64,000 nucleotides of DNA from Siphlonurus alternatus (GCA_949825025.1 OX463788.1:33405078-33469077); one strand, 5' to 3'; positions 1-12,915 are shown, counted from the stretch's first letter. Notes: a model not told the origin generated them from the letters alone. Program-made: numbers and translations.

Positions 1-286
1 ATCTGTTTTCCCACCATAACATAATAATAATAATAAAGATGTTATGGAAAATAACATGGGAAAATTTCTTGTTTTTTTTACGGAAAAATGGATTAGAGAT
101 TTTTTTTTATGATTTCTTTGTTAAAGTTTGGGTCATAGAACATCACCCTATTTTTTTCTACCACCTAACAGTGTGTTTTTTCGAGATATTCAAGGGTCTT
201 TGTCTAGTAAGGCCCCATGTTAAATGACACATTCTCTCTGACTTTGGATTTTTTTTTTTTTTTTTTTTCTGGAGAACGTATGTGAG
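1..286. other. No supported feature
   Basis: AT-rich with T-runs. The 62-codon frame at 39-227 has a skewed Phe-rich composition from T-runs and no recognisable domain. Confidence 0.5.
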
Positions 287-290
287 TTAA

Positions 291-684
291 GGGTAAGGTA
301 ACACGAACAATCGATTGTTGTAGTCCCATTTGATTAACATGTAAACCTTAGCAACCTCATAATGATTCTGAATTTTTTTTTTTTTGAGAGACAGTTCTTG
401 GCATTAAAAAAATATGGAGAAAATTTCAAAACAATCGGACGATCCAATTTTTTTAAATGAATTTTTTAAATTTTCAGCATAGGGCTTTCCCATGGAGACC
501 GAAACTAAAAAATTAATTTAAAAAAATTGAATCGTCCGATTGTTTTGAAATTTTCTCCATATATTATTTTTTTAATGCCAAGAACTGTCTCTCAAAAAAA
601 ATTCAGAATCATTATGAGGTTGCTAAGGTTTACATGTTAATCAAATGGGACTACCAACAATCTATTGTTCGTGTTATCTTACCC
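291..684. mobile_element. MITE family A, copy 1
   Basis: TTAA at 287-290 and 685-688 flank ends GGGTAAGGTAACACGAAC. The arms contain GTCCCATTTGATTAACATGT and AAACAATCGGACGATCC in inverted copies. No coding potential. Confidence 0.88.
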
Positions 685-1399
685 TTAAGAATTTTTTGGA
701 TTTCGGTTCCATATGGAGGGCTACTTGAACTCTTTTTAAAAAATACTAACTCAGTTTTTGTTTTTTGTTTAAATGTTTAAAAGACCAATTTACTAGCAAA
801 AATTTTTAAACCCTGGCACCCTGGCATCAGTAGAGCCAGGGTTTGAAAATTGGGGGCAAAACCAGCCCAACTGCCTGGCCAATCAGAGTGCCGTATGTAT
901 TACTGGGCCTGAGCCAAACACAAAAGCTTACATTAATTCAGCCTCTCAGGTATTGACTGTTATACTGACTAGAATTAAGAGTATTGTATACCAGTAACTA
1001 TAACGCAAGCAGGCTTTTTTTTTTTTTTTTTATTTCATACGCACTGTATACTATTATACATGAATCCTATTTATAATAACTGTTTGTGAACCCTGCTGTC
1101 CTGTGTTCACTTAATTGCTGTTTAACTCAGAATGCAGTTGCTCGGTGAACATTACCGGTATTTTCTACCAGCTTCAAAGGTGGTGCAAGAGTAGCAGGGC
1201 AACAACTGCACCTTTTTTGGCTGATTCAGAGCAAACCGGCTGTGCTGCTCCAACTCTGCACTGAATGTACAAGCTAGCTACTATAATATGCATACTGTAT
1301 GTATAAATACAGTACAGTACATATTATGATACAGTGTGTAAGGGAGTTTTGGACCCCTTTAAGACATAGGGCAATTTTAACCTGTCATATTTAAAGTTC

Positions 1400-1400
<1 letters not shown>

Positions 1401-1483
<83 letters not shown>

Positions 1484-1484
1484 A
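1401..1484. repeat. AAAT tetranucleotide microsatellite
   Basis: About 21 perfect tandem copies of AAAT (TAAA phase) with no visible interruption. Confidence 0.95.
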
Positions 1485-1718
1485 AAGACTATCGGATAAA
1501 CATGTTTAATGTAATGTAGCGATTTGGTTATTCTTAATGGAAAATATCCATCTTGACGTCACCAACCCTATTTCCTACCAAGAAACAATTGGGTGATGCA
1601 CATAAGATCCTATACTGAGCAATTTAATATGTACTGTATTAAAAGGTCAAGGTATTACACTTGTTATTTTCATGGAAAGATTGATTTAGTCAATAAGATT
1701 TTGTTTTATTTTGCTTAA

Positions 1719-1994
1719 TGGGAAGGTAATTTGCCCAATTTGTGTAAAAAAAAAAAAAAAAGCCCACACATGGAAATTATGAAAAAAATTTAAAATGTTC
1801 TCCTCTACATCCCCTATCATGCAGTATGGTAGCTAAAATATCAGGCATACCAATTCCAGCTAGTTTTTGAGTTATGAATTTGTATACCTGATATTTTAGC
1901 TACTGATTGGTGATGTAGAGGAGAACATTTTAAATTTTGTTCTTAATTTTCATGTGTGGGATTTTTTTTTAACATTGGACGCATTACCTTACCC
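1719..1994. mobile_element. MITE family D, copy 1, diverged
   Basis: TTAA at 1715-1718 and 1995-1998; arms with GTTCTCCTCTACATCCCCTA and ATATCAGG...ATACC in inverted copies. Shorter and more diverged than the other D copies. Confidence 0.7.
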
Positions 1995-2224
1995 TTAATT
2001 GCCTACAAGAAGCTTAGTTGAAATCAAGCGGGAAAATAGGCAATCCCATTTGAGAGTGTAAATACAAGCTTTTTGTTTTGGCTAACGACTTGTAATACAG
2101 TGCTCTGATTGTTGGCCAGTCAGTTGGGCCGCAGCAACCGCCCCCACTTTCTATACCATGGCAGAAAAACAAGTTGTGACTTGGTTGCGACTTCTGTTTG
2201 GGCGCAAAACAAAAAGCTAGTATT

Positions 2225-2605
2225 TAAGGCTCAAGAGCTTACAGCTCACAGCGGGTTAATGGGTAGGAATAAGGTTTGGAAAAGGTGGAGGCCATGGACT
2301 GTTACGCGTCCCAGCATTTGCTGAGGTGAACCTGAGGGAATCGTGGAAAACCTAAGGGGGAACAGACACCTCTATAATTTTTATCAATTAACCACAGTGC
2401 TGTATACAAAGCCTCTGCATGGGGAACTATATACATACAAGTGCAACACTGCACTAGCTTGGTAGAAAGCGAGACGAATTTACCCCAGAGAGGGAGCAAC
2501 ATTATTTTTACTTGAAACGGGCACCCATCCAAGTACTAGCCATGCTCAACGTAGATTGACTTTTGTGTTCTAACAAAAACAGTTCAATGCACTACGCACA
2601 CAATA
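2225..2605 (-). mobile_element. 5S rRNA-derived SINE, copy 1, degraded
   Basis: Reading the minus strand, the 5S-like head near 2600-2515 (CATCCAAGTACTAGCC on the plus strand) is followed by the shared body (AAGCGAGACGAATTTACCCC, ATCGTGGAAAACCT) and the tail with AGAGCTTACAGCTC. It is the most diverged of the copies. Confidence 0.75.
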
Positions 2606-2609
2606 ATGC

Positions 2610-4640
2610 ATGCTCAACCTGATGGTGAAATGAAAGAGTTTTATTTAGCTTTCGCTGATAAAATACATGGTGTATAACATGTTATGACAAAACATACATA
2701 AATGTACTTTGGCTATGTTTTTTTATTCTTCAACTTGATATCTGAGGTTGCCCTCCCTCCTTTTGCGCCTCTATGCGCATGCTCAGGAAAGTCGGAAGAA
2801 ACCGGTCTCCATGTTCCAACATACTGTATATTATATTGGCCTGCAACCTGCAACCTCAAACCTCAGAGGTGAAGGGAGTGGTGGGGGAAGCAAAACGGCT
2901 TCGGAATATAAAAACGTAGCCTTTGTTACAATACTGGTTGGACCAAAACTCCCCTACAGTACACTGTGTATCATACAAGTATGCATATAACCAGGCAGTT
3001 TTATATATATATATAATTATATTCATGAACATACTGCATTTTAATTTGTAGTACATGTTACTGCTTGTACTGTTTGTGTGCCTATCATACATTTATTTTA
3101 TGTTTATATATACTGAATGCATACACACTGCAGCAGAAACAAAACTTACAAGTCATGCAGATAACTCAGAGAATTCCTGAGGACCCGAGCAGATAGAGCT
3201 GACATTTTTCAGGACTTGCAGGAAATATGGAGATCTTCTCACGCCTCACCAAAATGAATATCACTTTTAATTACATGCAGCAATAGCTTGAATAACTATA
3301 TACGTAATGCAAACAGTAAATTAAAACTAGATCTCAACTCCAAATATAGAAATTCACTAATATGTTAGTTCTGAAATTTTAGTAATTTTCTCGTGATTAA
3401 CTGGAAAATCCTTGCTGCTGCTGGTGCAGTTCTCGATTACAATCCCTATAATCTATATATTATTATATTGTATGTTATGCGCCCACAGATACAGCACTAT
3501 ACCAGCCAGAGCCAGTGGACAGCGGAACCCTTTCCCAATGCAGTTTTTTTAGGGCAGCCGCTGCAGACAGGTCAGGCAGGTGGGTGTGTATGCATACTAT
3601 GCATTTTGTCTGTGTGTGTCGTAAAAGCACTAAGCCCATGCACTAACCACTAAGCAACGTAAAAGTACGTCATCGGACTCATCGGCCGTCATGATGTCAC
3701 GATGGTGCTCGGTTGCTCGGTTCACTCAGTTGCGCGTTGCGCAGGGTTGCGCGATGGTCGCCGATGGTGGTGCTCGGTCTCGGTGCCGCTCTGCACTCGG
3801 TGCTCATCAGCTCAGCATTCTGCAAATCTGCATTACGAACAATACGAACGAACTCATGCAAAAAAATAATATAACCTATTTTATGAATTATAAATGTTGT
3901 ATCAAATACATATATTAATGTATGATAAATAACATTTACAGTAATGTATAGAACACTTCTGAACACTTCATAATGAATCATAATAAAAGTGAGAAATGAA
4001 TAATATGGGGAATAACAAACTTGTGTCATGTTGGTAGTTTGCTAGTTTGTGTCATCAGTCATCAGCTTGATCAGCTGTTATATGCATATAAGTTATAACT
4101 TTAATAACTTATAAGAAGTATGCATATGCATAGTGGTTTGAGTCATGGGTTTGAGTATAAATGCATACTATCTTGGGTTTGAGTAATAATAATTCTTAGA
4201 ATTAACTTTTCTTACGAAAACAGAGTAAAATCTTTGGTTATGTGATGTGTCGGGCTAATTTTACGTTTAATAACTCCTTTCTCGAACCTAGTTCAGGCTA
4301 AATTACGTTTTCCCGATTAGGTTAGCTCGTTATAATAAAGAGAAGCCAGGGAGAAACAACATTTCCTGCTGTATGTATTTGCATACAGGTGATACAGGAC
4401 GAGAGGTGCCGGTACGGATTTAATTATACACATTAAGCATAATAATTATGATACATTATTATATAATATGCATACATATTATATAATATACATACATATT
4501 TATATGTACATTGCTAGCATAAAAACTGCTGCACTGAATCTTCAGCATGTGGACCATATATGCATACGTATATTCTCATTGACGTAAAATATCTTTACAG
4601 TCATTATTGAGATTATTATCACTGCATCATGGTGATGGAG
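2610..4640. other. Intergenic, no supported gene
   Basis: Mostly AT-rich. A GC-richer patch at 3660-3830, with repeats of ATGGTGCTCGGTTGCTCGG type, could be the promoter or first exon of the membrane-protein gene ending at 8039, but I find no ATG, frame and donor combination that connects. The several short frames here look like chance. Confidence 0.4.
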
Positions 4641-4649
4641 ATTAGATTA

Positions 4650-5855
4650 TAACGATTTACGGCAAAGGTGGCTATACCACGGTCGCACGCAATGTACTCG
4701 GCGTATTTCTAAACTTTTCATACCTCTCCGCCACCACCACCCTGGACGGCAACAAATTCCACTCCTTCAACGTTCGATTTAGGAAATAATACAGTACCTC
4801 TATCCCCACATCTCTCCCACTACCCCTGAACTCCAGCTTCCACTCATGAAATCTCATGATCTTCTCTCCCAATATATCTACCTCTCCGAGCTCTGTCACT
4901 GAACTCATCCCAGCCTGGCACTTTCCTAGTAATTTCAAACAAATTACGTAATGGACTTGACCTTCTCCTTTCCTCAGGTGACTCCCACTTCAAACTCTCA
5001 ATCATTTTCGACACACTCTCATCATCCCTCCATACAAGTTTGTCATCAGCCACTAATCTCCATCTTCTCATTCTTCCCCTAACTCTTCTAGCAGCCCTCC
5101 AATGAACCTTTTCTAACTTTTTTTTCCCAGTCTCCCTATACGGATCCCACACCCAACATGCATACTCCAGCATTGGTCTTACTAAGGTCTTACAGGCCTT
5201 GTGTCTCAAAAACAGTTACCCCTTTTAGATTTCTCATGACAAACTCTAAATTTCTCCTTCCCTTTAAAATTACATACATATTTAATACTGTATGCTCATT
5301 CCAATTCAACTCTCTGGAGCACCACCACAAGATACTTGTAGTTATTATCTTCCCTAAGTACCACCCCTTTCATTAGGTATGCTATCTCCTCTCTCACTCT
5401 TTCCTGCTACAAATAACTACCAAACATTTACCAACATTAAGACCCGTATCATTTTTATCCACCCACCTTCCTACAGGATCAAGATCCTCCTGCAGTTTCC
5501 TCTTATCTCCCTCGTTTTCTATTTTCCTATACAAAACCCCATCATCAGCAAACAACCTCATTAAAGAATCCACCCCTTCTGGCAAATATTCAATAAAATC
5601 AAAAACAAAATTATTTCAAAAACCTTGCGGAATCCCCAAGGTCACCTTAATCTCATCCGAGAAAGTTGATCCAATCTTTACTTTTTGAACCCTATCCCTG
5701 AGAAAATCCTGAATCAACTCAACCAAAACTTCATCAAGCATACAATTCCTTCTGAATTTATCCATCAAAATGCTATGCGGAACTTTATCACAGGCTTCTT
5801 CGAAATCCAAGAATACCGCATGCATTTCCCCTCTACTATCTAAACAATCTGCTAG
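4650..5855 (-). mobile_element. Decayed CR1/Jockey-like LINE, reverse transcriptase fragment
   Basis: Read on the minus strand from 5855 down, the pieces follow the RT order of non-LTR elements: FLDFEEACDKVPH (block with the first catalytic Asp), LGIPQG, then RLFADD (the YADD-box equivalent with Phe-Ala-Asp-Asp), then the thumb/C-terminal region TLVRPMLEYACWVWDPY and RAARRVRG, then RTLKEWNLLP near 4740-4790. The pieces lie in different frames, so it is inactive. The 5' side ends where a palindromic element begins at about 5856. Clade assignment rests on the LVRPxLEYAxxVWxP motif, common to CR1/Jockey-group elements. Confidence 0.85.
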
Positions 5856-6740
5856 TTTTTGTACAGTTTTAAGAGTATAAAATTGAAATACATTGGTTAG
5901 ATAGGAGAAACGATTTTTGTCCCGTAACTCGGGTAAAAATTAATTCTAGGGTACAATCTTACCTTCAGGTGTCGGCCAAGTCAAGGGCTACTTACTTCGA
6001 GAGAACTTGTTCACGTCCAGTCATTTTCACCCCTTGCAGGGGTAAAAATGTGTTAAAATCAAATCTTGCCCAAAAATTCTAAAAACTTAGAATTGGAAAA
6101 AAAAAAAAAATAAATAAATTTAATGATTTTTAAATGGTGAAACTACCCTGTTTCATCCCTAAACAACCCTAAAATAAATTATTTTAATTTCTTTCATTGG
6201 CAGATTTGTGTTTCCCATGGTCAAATTTATATTATTAGTCTTTTATTAAACACAAAAAGTGTACATATTTATATAAAACCATTTAAAACATAAATTTAAG
6301 AATTAGGGGTGAAACAACCCCTCCAAAAACCCCCTACTGAAGGTGTCTATTTTTACAAATTTAAATATTTGGAACACGAATGTGATTTTTTTTTTTTTTT
6401 TTTTAAATAATTTATTTTAGGGTTGCTTAGGGATGAAACAGGGTATTTTTACGCTTTAAAAATTCACCACTAAATTGAAAATATTTTTTTATTTTAAGTT
6501 CTCAGTTTTTAGAATTTTTGGTCAAGATTTGATTTTAACATATTTTCACCCCTGCAGGGGGTGGAAATGACTGGACGTGCACAATTTCTCTTGAAGTAAG
6601 TAGCTCTTGACTTGGCCAACACCTGAAAGTAAGGTTGTACCATAGAATTAATTTTTACCTGAGTAATGGGCCCAGAATCGTTTCTCCTATGTAACCAATG
6701 TATTCCAATTTTATACTCTCAAAACTGTACAAAACCTAAC
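5856..6740. mobile_element. 885-bp palindromic element (family E) abutting the LINE
   Basis: Arms start TTTTTGTACAGTTTTAAGAG and are mirrored by ...CTCAAAACTGTACAAAA at 6717-6734. Inner landmarks GACTGGACGT and TGACTTGGCC recur inverted. It begins exactly where the LINE RT fragment stops making sense, so it probably inserted into or truncated that LINE. No gene. Confidence 0.8.
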
Positions 6741-6816
6741 AGCTGAGTATTACAAGAAAAATGATAGGACAGATAAGACTGGTGGATTAATTTACAACAT
6801 TTGTCATTTTGACCAA

Positions 6817-6924
6817 GCGCTGATTCAGGAGGGAGGGGGTTGCCTCAATCCGCTCCCGAAAATTTGGATTTAATATGAGCAATAGAGGCATTCTCCTCCT
6901 CCGATCAATGGATCCACGCCTGAT
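6817..6924. mobile_element. Diverged copy of the hAT-type MITE
   Basis: Shares AATTTGGATTTAA-ATG-GCAAT, GGCATT and GGATCCACGCCTG with the element at 11560-11726. The left end has decayed and no target duplication is visible. Confidence 0.6.
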
Positions 6925-6997
6925 TGAGGCTGTACAGTATGATCCACATACAGTATGCATAAATATATGATATATTTACATAATATGTGTGTGTGTG

Positions 6998-7059
<62 letters not shown>

Positions 7060-7267
7060 TATATATATACATATATATATATATTATTTATATAAAATTG
7101 TTATGTGTACTCGTAATAAGATACTTATAGTTATTTTTTAAAATTCCTTGTTGCTCACAGTGTGCATACACATAATTTTAACATATCATTATGATACTAC
7201 GTATGTCTACATAGTGATAATATTTTTTAACACTGCAAAACTGTAGACTATTGTTCATATTTTTCAG

Positions 7268-8039
7268 GTTATGGCAGTCAAAAACTCCAAAACAGGATGA
7301 TGGGACTCAGGAGATAGCTATGACACCATTTGATGATTTTCTGTATCTAATCAACTCTATTTTGCTTGGAGAAGAACCGGTATGTTTGAAAAAGAATATC
7401 CTGTATATTATGAATATAGTCTAGCAGCTTATTTTTTCTTCTGATTTACATCAAAATAATATACTTTGAGGTGTCCTGATTCCGAATCTGCAAGAATTTT
7501 GTCGGACTCATTTAGTTTGCAAAAGACACATGCAATTTAAAAAAAAAAAATAGTGTTATGTATTCCGTTAGACCATATTCCCCTCTGCACTTCCCCTTGT
7601 TTTTCATAATGTTTGCCCCGCCGCTACAGTAACTCAGTCATAGGTCACCAGTGATAAAAGTGTGGCGGAATGGTCCAGAAAGCCAATCCTGTAAAAGTAA
7701 TTCATGTGGAACACAGTTTTACCTGGAAGGGTGGATCAAATTGCAAGAAACTTAAATACTCTATTTTATTTTTAAAAATATAAAAATAGGATACAGTTAT
7801 TACTAAAAATACATGGTTTCCAAAAAAAATGATAATAAGTTCCTGTTGTTTGTTTGTTTCAGTCTATTGAAGATTTCATCCTGCTGATTGGAACATTTGT
7901 GGCATTTGTAGCATTTGTGCTGTGGTGCTGTTTTCCAATTGTACCGAAAGAAACAAATCTTGCACCGCCCTTACATTATGAAACTCGGTACAACCAGTAT
8001 CGCAAAGTGCAAGATTCAGATTATAATGGCTCACTTTAA
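7268..8039 (+). CDS. Unrecognised small single-pass membrane protein, last two exons
   Basis: Exon 7268-7379 is preceded by TTTTTCAG and followed by GTATGT. Exon 7863-8039 is preceded by TTTGTTTCAG and ends in TAA. They join in phase 0. The first exon starts with one base of a codon split by the previous intron, so upstream exons exist but were not found. The joined 95-residue tail has an acidic segment (DDFLYLINSILLGEEP), one strong transmembrane helix (FILLIGTFVAFVAFVLWCCF), then a basic/tyrosine-rich tail (HYETRYNQYRKVQDSDYNGSL). A polyadenylation signal AATAAA lies near 8602. I do not recognise the family. Clean splice sites and a sensible composition argue that it is real. Confidence 0.6.
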
Positions 8040-8819
8040 AAAGCTTGTTGACAGCTCAGCTTGACATTCTAATGGATATTATTATCTAAATTAACTTCAT
8101 GACTTCCAATAGCATTAATATAACATTTTTGACTGTTTTGAGTAAGCAGTAATAATTTAATTACTAACTTAATTACCATGTAAATAATGTAAATTAATCA
8201 AATTTGTGAAAGTCTAAAATGCTTCAAATAATAGGTTGTTGTATTTTCATGCTATATTAATGATTAAAGTAACCAATTGAAGTAATTTATATGTAGTAAG
8301 ATATTTATACTGAGAGGAAGAAAACATATAATTCAAATTTTGATTCAAATTGCATTATTAATGTCAAACATTTTTATCAGATTTAAGGTTCATGTCATAT
8401 CTCATCCATTTATTTTATTTTAAAGTTTGAAGTTTATAAACTGACTTTTCTACTTGTAAATATTTATGTGTCTTCAAATGCTGAAATGCATTAAACATTA
8501 ATTTTTCACAAAATTTGTAGTTCCTATGGACCTATGCAAGCATAATACAAGCTAGATAGAAAAAAAAAAAAAAAAAAAAAATCCATGTTCAAGTTAACAT
8601 TAATAAAAATCACTTTCTAAAATTGAAAAATGTATGTTCCTGAATCTTGCAAAATTTCTTCTTGTATTATTTTTCATGCAGTGCAAAAAAAGATATTGCA
8701 AAGAAGATAAAAATTTGAATTTAGAAATTGAGTTAAAACAATAATGCAGCATAGTAATATTTAATGGCAAATTAACCCCATCTCCGTAGAAATATTAAAT
8801 TAGAAATACTCAATACTTA

Positions 8820-9852
8820 GGGTAAGATAACACGAAACATCAATTGTTGTAGTCCCATTTGATTAACATGTAAACCTTAGCAACCTCATAATAATTCTGA
8901 ATTTTTTTTTAGAGACAGTTCTTAGCACCAAAAAAACGTAGAAAAAATTTCAAAACAATCGCTCGATCCAATTTTTTTATATTAATTTATTAGTTTAGGT
9001 CTCCATGGGAAAGCCTTATACTGGAAATTTAAAAAATTAATTTTGAGTAGAGTGAGCGATTAACTTTTTTTGGAATATTTTATTTTCTAAAAATAGTTTA
9101 ACCTGCCTTCTATTGAGAAATGAAAACCAAAAAATTCCATCTCGAATAGCTTCACCATAGCTTCCCTAAGTTGGTGTTTCGGAGGCCTTTAATAACATGC
9201 ATCCTTATGGAACAGAAAACAGCTTTTTACTCCAACTTTGTCTGAACTATAGTACCATTTAAAAAATACGTACGTAATCTATGATGAATTCTTTAATGGA
9301 TTTTCAAATAAAAAAAAAATAAAAAAATTACGGAAAATCTTGAAACTTTTGCGGGTTAATTCCCATAAGGATTTTCAAGATTTTTTTTTTCCGCAAAAAC
9401 GGCTACATAAGAATTTTTTTTTATTTGAAAATCCATTAAAGAATTCATCATAGATTACGTACGTATTTTTTAAATGGTACCATAGTTCAGACAAAGTTGG
9501 AGTAAAAAGCTGTTTTCTGTTCCATAAGGATGCATGTTAAAGGCCTCCGAAACACCAACTTTAGGAATTTTTTATGGTGAAGTTATTTGAGATGGAATTT
9601 TTTGGTTTTCATTTCTCAATAGAAGGCAGGTTAAACTATTTTTAGAAAATAAAATATTCCAAAAAATGTAATCGCTCACTCTACTTTAAAAAAATCGGAT
9701 TGAGCGATTGGTTTGAAATTTGTTCTACATTTTCTTAGTGCTAAGAACTGTCTCTAAAAAAAAAAAAAAAAAATGAGTTATTATGAGGTTGCTAAGGTTT
9801 ACATGTTAATCAAATGGGACTACAACAATCAATGTTTCGTGTTATCTTACCC
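8820..9852. mobile_element. MITE family A, copy 2, containing a nested family B copy
   Basis: Ends GGGTAAGATAACACG; a clean TTAA on the right (9853-9856), altered to CTTA on the left. The centre is split by the family B element at about 9049-9683. Confidence 0.88.
9049..9683. mobile_element. MITE family B, copy 1, nested in A2
   Basis: Ends GTAGAGTGAGCGAT; arms include GAAACACCAACTTTAGG, CCTTATGGAACAGAAAACAG and TTTACTCCAACTTTGTC in inverted copies around CATCATAGATTACGTACGTA. Interrupts the centre of A2, with TTGA/TTTA at the junctions consistent with a mutated TTAA. Confidence 0.85.
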
Positions 9853-9887
9853 TTAATTTGGTGTTAAAACTTTTTCTCAATCATTAA

Positions 9888-10256
9888 GGTAGAGATAATA
9901 CGGATCAGCTGGCCCAATGCTAAAAAAATCCCATTCATAAAAATTATGAAAAAAATTTAAAATGTTCTCCTCTACATCCCCTATCAGTAGGTAAAATATC
10001 AGGTATACAAAAACGAGCTAGTTTTTGAGTTATTAATTTTTCAAGTTCTCTAATTTAACATGGAAAATTGGAACTTCCAAGTTAATTAAATTAGTCAACT
10101 TTAAAAATTAATAACTCGAAAACTAGCTCGTTTTTGTATACCTGATATTTTACCTACTGATAGGGGATGTAGAGGAGAACATTTTAAATTTTTTTCACAA
10201 TTTTTATGAATGGGATTTTTTTAGCATTGGACCAGCTGATCCAAGTTATCTCTACC
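9888..10256. mobile_element. MITE family C, copy 1
   Basis: Complete palindromic copy with TTAA at 9884-9887 and 10257-10260 and ends GGTAGAGATAATACGG. It begins about 30 bases after the end of MITE A2. Confidence 0.9.
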
Positions 10257-10260
10257 TTAA

Positions 10261-11551
10261 CTGAAATAAAAGAAAGAAATAAAAAAAAGTCATGCATACC
10301 TGCGGAGTATATGTAGTAAATCCTACTGAATATTGTGCATTTGATTGATATTTTATGCAGGATAATAATTATTGATTTTAATAATTATTGATCAATGAGA
10401 ATCAAATTTCTTGGTGCCAAGAAGTAGTTTATTCTGCTTCTAGCATTTTAATTATGAACACATTATGCTGCTATTCCTATAAAACATCTGTTTTATATTT
10501 CTTTTTGTACATTTGTTAACTGTTACTCGCCTGTTACACTTCTTAATCCCCTCCCCTTAGATTACATATTTCTAACAATAGGCACATACATTCCACTTAA
10601 TAAAAAATTAATAATTAAATTCAACCTTTTGAGGTTGCCCATCAAACTAAATTGCAATCGGCATGCTCGTGATACCACGAACTTTACCTCTGCTGTGTTT
10701 GTATAGGCGTTGCCACGTAGTCTATATATAAAGACAATGTGAACTTGAACTTTTTGAGATGGCTAGACTGAGTGCCCTTCTTACCTATATCCCAAATTGC
10801 AAATCTGCATCTCTTTGTTTCTTGAAGCTGCAGCGCTAGCAAATGAGGCTGGAGTGAAGTTCTTGCTGTCCAGAGGGATACATACTTGAGACTTAATCAC
10901 TTAAATATCTCCCTGTTAAACTAATTACTCCACTCTCTTAATTCAACTAACTTCAATCTTATTGCATTAATAAAGGATCATAATTTGATCATGTTTTCTG
11001 TTTCCAAACAGCATATTCAGTTCAACATATTTTTTTTATTGCGTCTTTTTTTTGTAAGCAATATGTTATTAATTTGGCGTTGAGAATGTAATTTAATTAA
11101 ACAATTAAAGAAGTAAATTTAGAAGAAAATCATTGTTGATAATATGAATTCAAAAAGTTTAAAAGATTCTGTGTATTTTTATGTGAATGTGATTGTGATT
11201 ATGTAGTTTGAATGTGATTGTAAGGAATGAGATCTATATGGAATTTCTTTTGACTGATTAAATAATTCAAAAATTGTATGTGTATACAGTAAACTGTATT
11301 ATATGTAATATGAAACCATACCCATCAAAGAAAAACAGACATTTGGCATAAACGATTAATGTCATAATTGACATATTATATATCCTATCAACATTTAGAG
11401 ACTAGACAAAAAAAACTATCCTCTATTCCGTGATCTTCTAAAATATGAGAAATGATTGTGCATTTGGTGAATTCATTAATTATATGATATCACCTTAGAA
11501 TGTATATCATTTACCTACAAAAAATGTGGAAGCTGCTCTATATAATACATA
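10261..11551. other. Intergenic, nothing recognised
   Basis: AT-rich sequence between MITE C1 and the hAT-type MITE. No coherent frame, inverted repeat or RNA motif seen. 18810-20440, 27425-29700, 59250-61015 and 45780-46660 are similar: AT-rich, simple repeats, no supported gene. 28260-28390 has loose TGGTCAAGTAGTC repeats, and 29430-29700 has many TATACTAAA-type palindromic bits. Confidence 0.4.
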
Positions 11552-11559
11552 GACTCTGT

Positions 11560-11726
11560 CAGGCGCGGATTCAGGGGGTGGGCTGGGGGGCTGCAGCCCC
11601 CCCCCCCCCCGAAATTTTGGATTTAACATGGGCAATATAGGCATTTCCCCCACTCCAATTTTTTTTTTAAACATTGGCCTTATGGAGGCAGCCCCTCCCG
11701 AATTTTTTTTTCTGGATCCACGCCTG
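11560..11726. mobile_element. 167-bp hAT-type MITE
   Basis: Perfect 8-bp duplication GACTCTGT (11552-11559 and 11727-11734). Terminal inverted repeats CAGGCGCGGATTCAG / CAGGCGTGGATCCAG. The 8-bp duplication and CAGG ends are hAT hallmarks. A related diverged copy lies at about 6817-6924. Confidence 0.88.
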
Positions 11727-11771
11727 GACTCTGTAGAATTCAAAGGACAAAATATATAGTTGTGCTGTTAA

Positions 11772-12420
11772 GTAGTGTGAGCGATTTCATTTTTTTTAAT
11801 ATTTTATTTTCTAAAAATAGTTTAACTCGCCCTCTATTGAAAAATGAAAACCGAAAAATTCCGTCTCAAATAGCTTCACCACAAAAAATTCCCCAAGTTG
11901 GTGTTTCAGAGGCATCCTTATGGAACAGAAAACAGCTTTTTACTCCAACGTCGTCTGAACTATGGTACCAATTAAAAAATATGTACATAATCTATGATGA
12001 ATTCTTTAATGGATTTTCAAATAATTCTTTTTTTTACGGAGCTGTTTTTCCGAAAAAAAATATTGAAAATCCTTATGGGAATTAACCCGCAAAAATTTCA
12101 ATATTTTTTTTTCGGAAAAAAGGCTCCTTAAAAAAATTTTTTTGTTTGAAATCCATTAATAACTTCATCATAGATTATGTATGTATTTTTTAATTGGTAC
12201 CATAGTTCAGACGAAGTTGGAGTAAAAAGCTGTGCTGCAGTTTTCTGTTCCATAAGGATGCATATATGTTAAAGGCCTCCGAAACACCAACTTTGGGAAT
12301 TTTTTGTGGTGAAGCTATATTTGAGATGGAATTTTTTGGTTTTTATTTCTCAATAGAAGGCAGAGGTTAAACTATTTTTGGAAAATATAATATTCCAAAA
12401 AATGAAATCGCTCACTCTAC
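11772..12420. mobile_element. MITE family B, copy 2
   Basis: TTAA at 11768-11771 on the left and TTTAA on the right flank GTAGTGTGAGCGATTTC and its mirror. Contains the family landmarks CCTTATGGAACAGAAAACAG and GAATTCTTTAATGGATTTTC. The 107-codon frame across it is not a gene. Confidence 0.88.
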
Positions 12421-12566
12421 TTTAATATATATACTCTGCATGTGTGGTGACAATATACAGTACACACATATACATATAAACAAAATTCTGTGCTTCAATT
12501 TTGACTCTTGTGTTGAATCAATGGGGGGGGGGGGTAATTCCCAGTCATTATATAATTGATTAAAGG

Positions 12567-12915
12567 AGGGGAACGGCTTCAGCTTTTATATTTCTATTGT
12601 GTTAATTATTTTATATCAAACTTATTATTGCACTAAAAAAATAGACACCACTCTACATATTCTAAGAGTTCTAGCAGTTTACATTCAAAAAGCGTGCCAA
12701 GAAAAAGTGGGGCTTATAATGGCAAGCGCACCCGGAGCGTGGCGCCTGACATTATAATTAAGCCCCACTTTTGCTTGGCGTGCTTTTTGAATGTCAACTG
12801 CTGGAACTCTTAGAAAAAAGGCGAAGTCTGGTGACTATTTTTTTTTGGTGCAGTAATAAGTTTGTCATCATTTTTAACACAATAAAAATATAAAAGCTTA
12901 AAACTCCCCTTACCC
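12567..12915. repeat. Palindromic element with GC-rich core (family L)
   Basis: Inner arms AGAGTTCTAGCAGTT-ACATTC and AAAAGCGTGCCAAG-AAAAGTGG are mirrored at 12755-12812; outer arms TTATATTT-TATTGTGTTA are mirrored near 12875-12895. The core includes GCGCACCCGGAGCGTGGCGC. No gene. Confidence 0.75.

Noticed and set aside
3691..3918. 75-codon frame over a GC-rich patch
   Set aside because: Local tandem repeats and no donor site linking it to the downstream membrane-protein exons.
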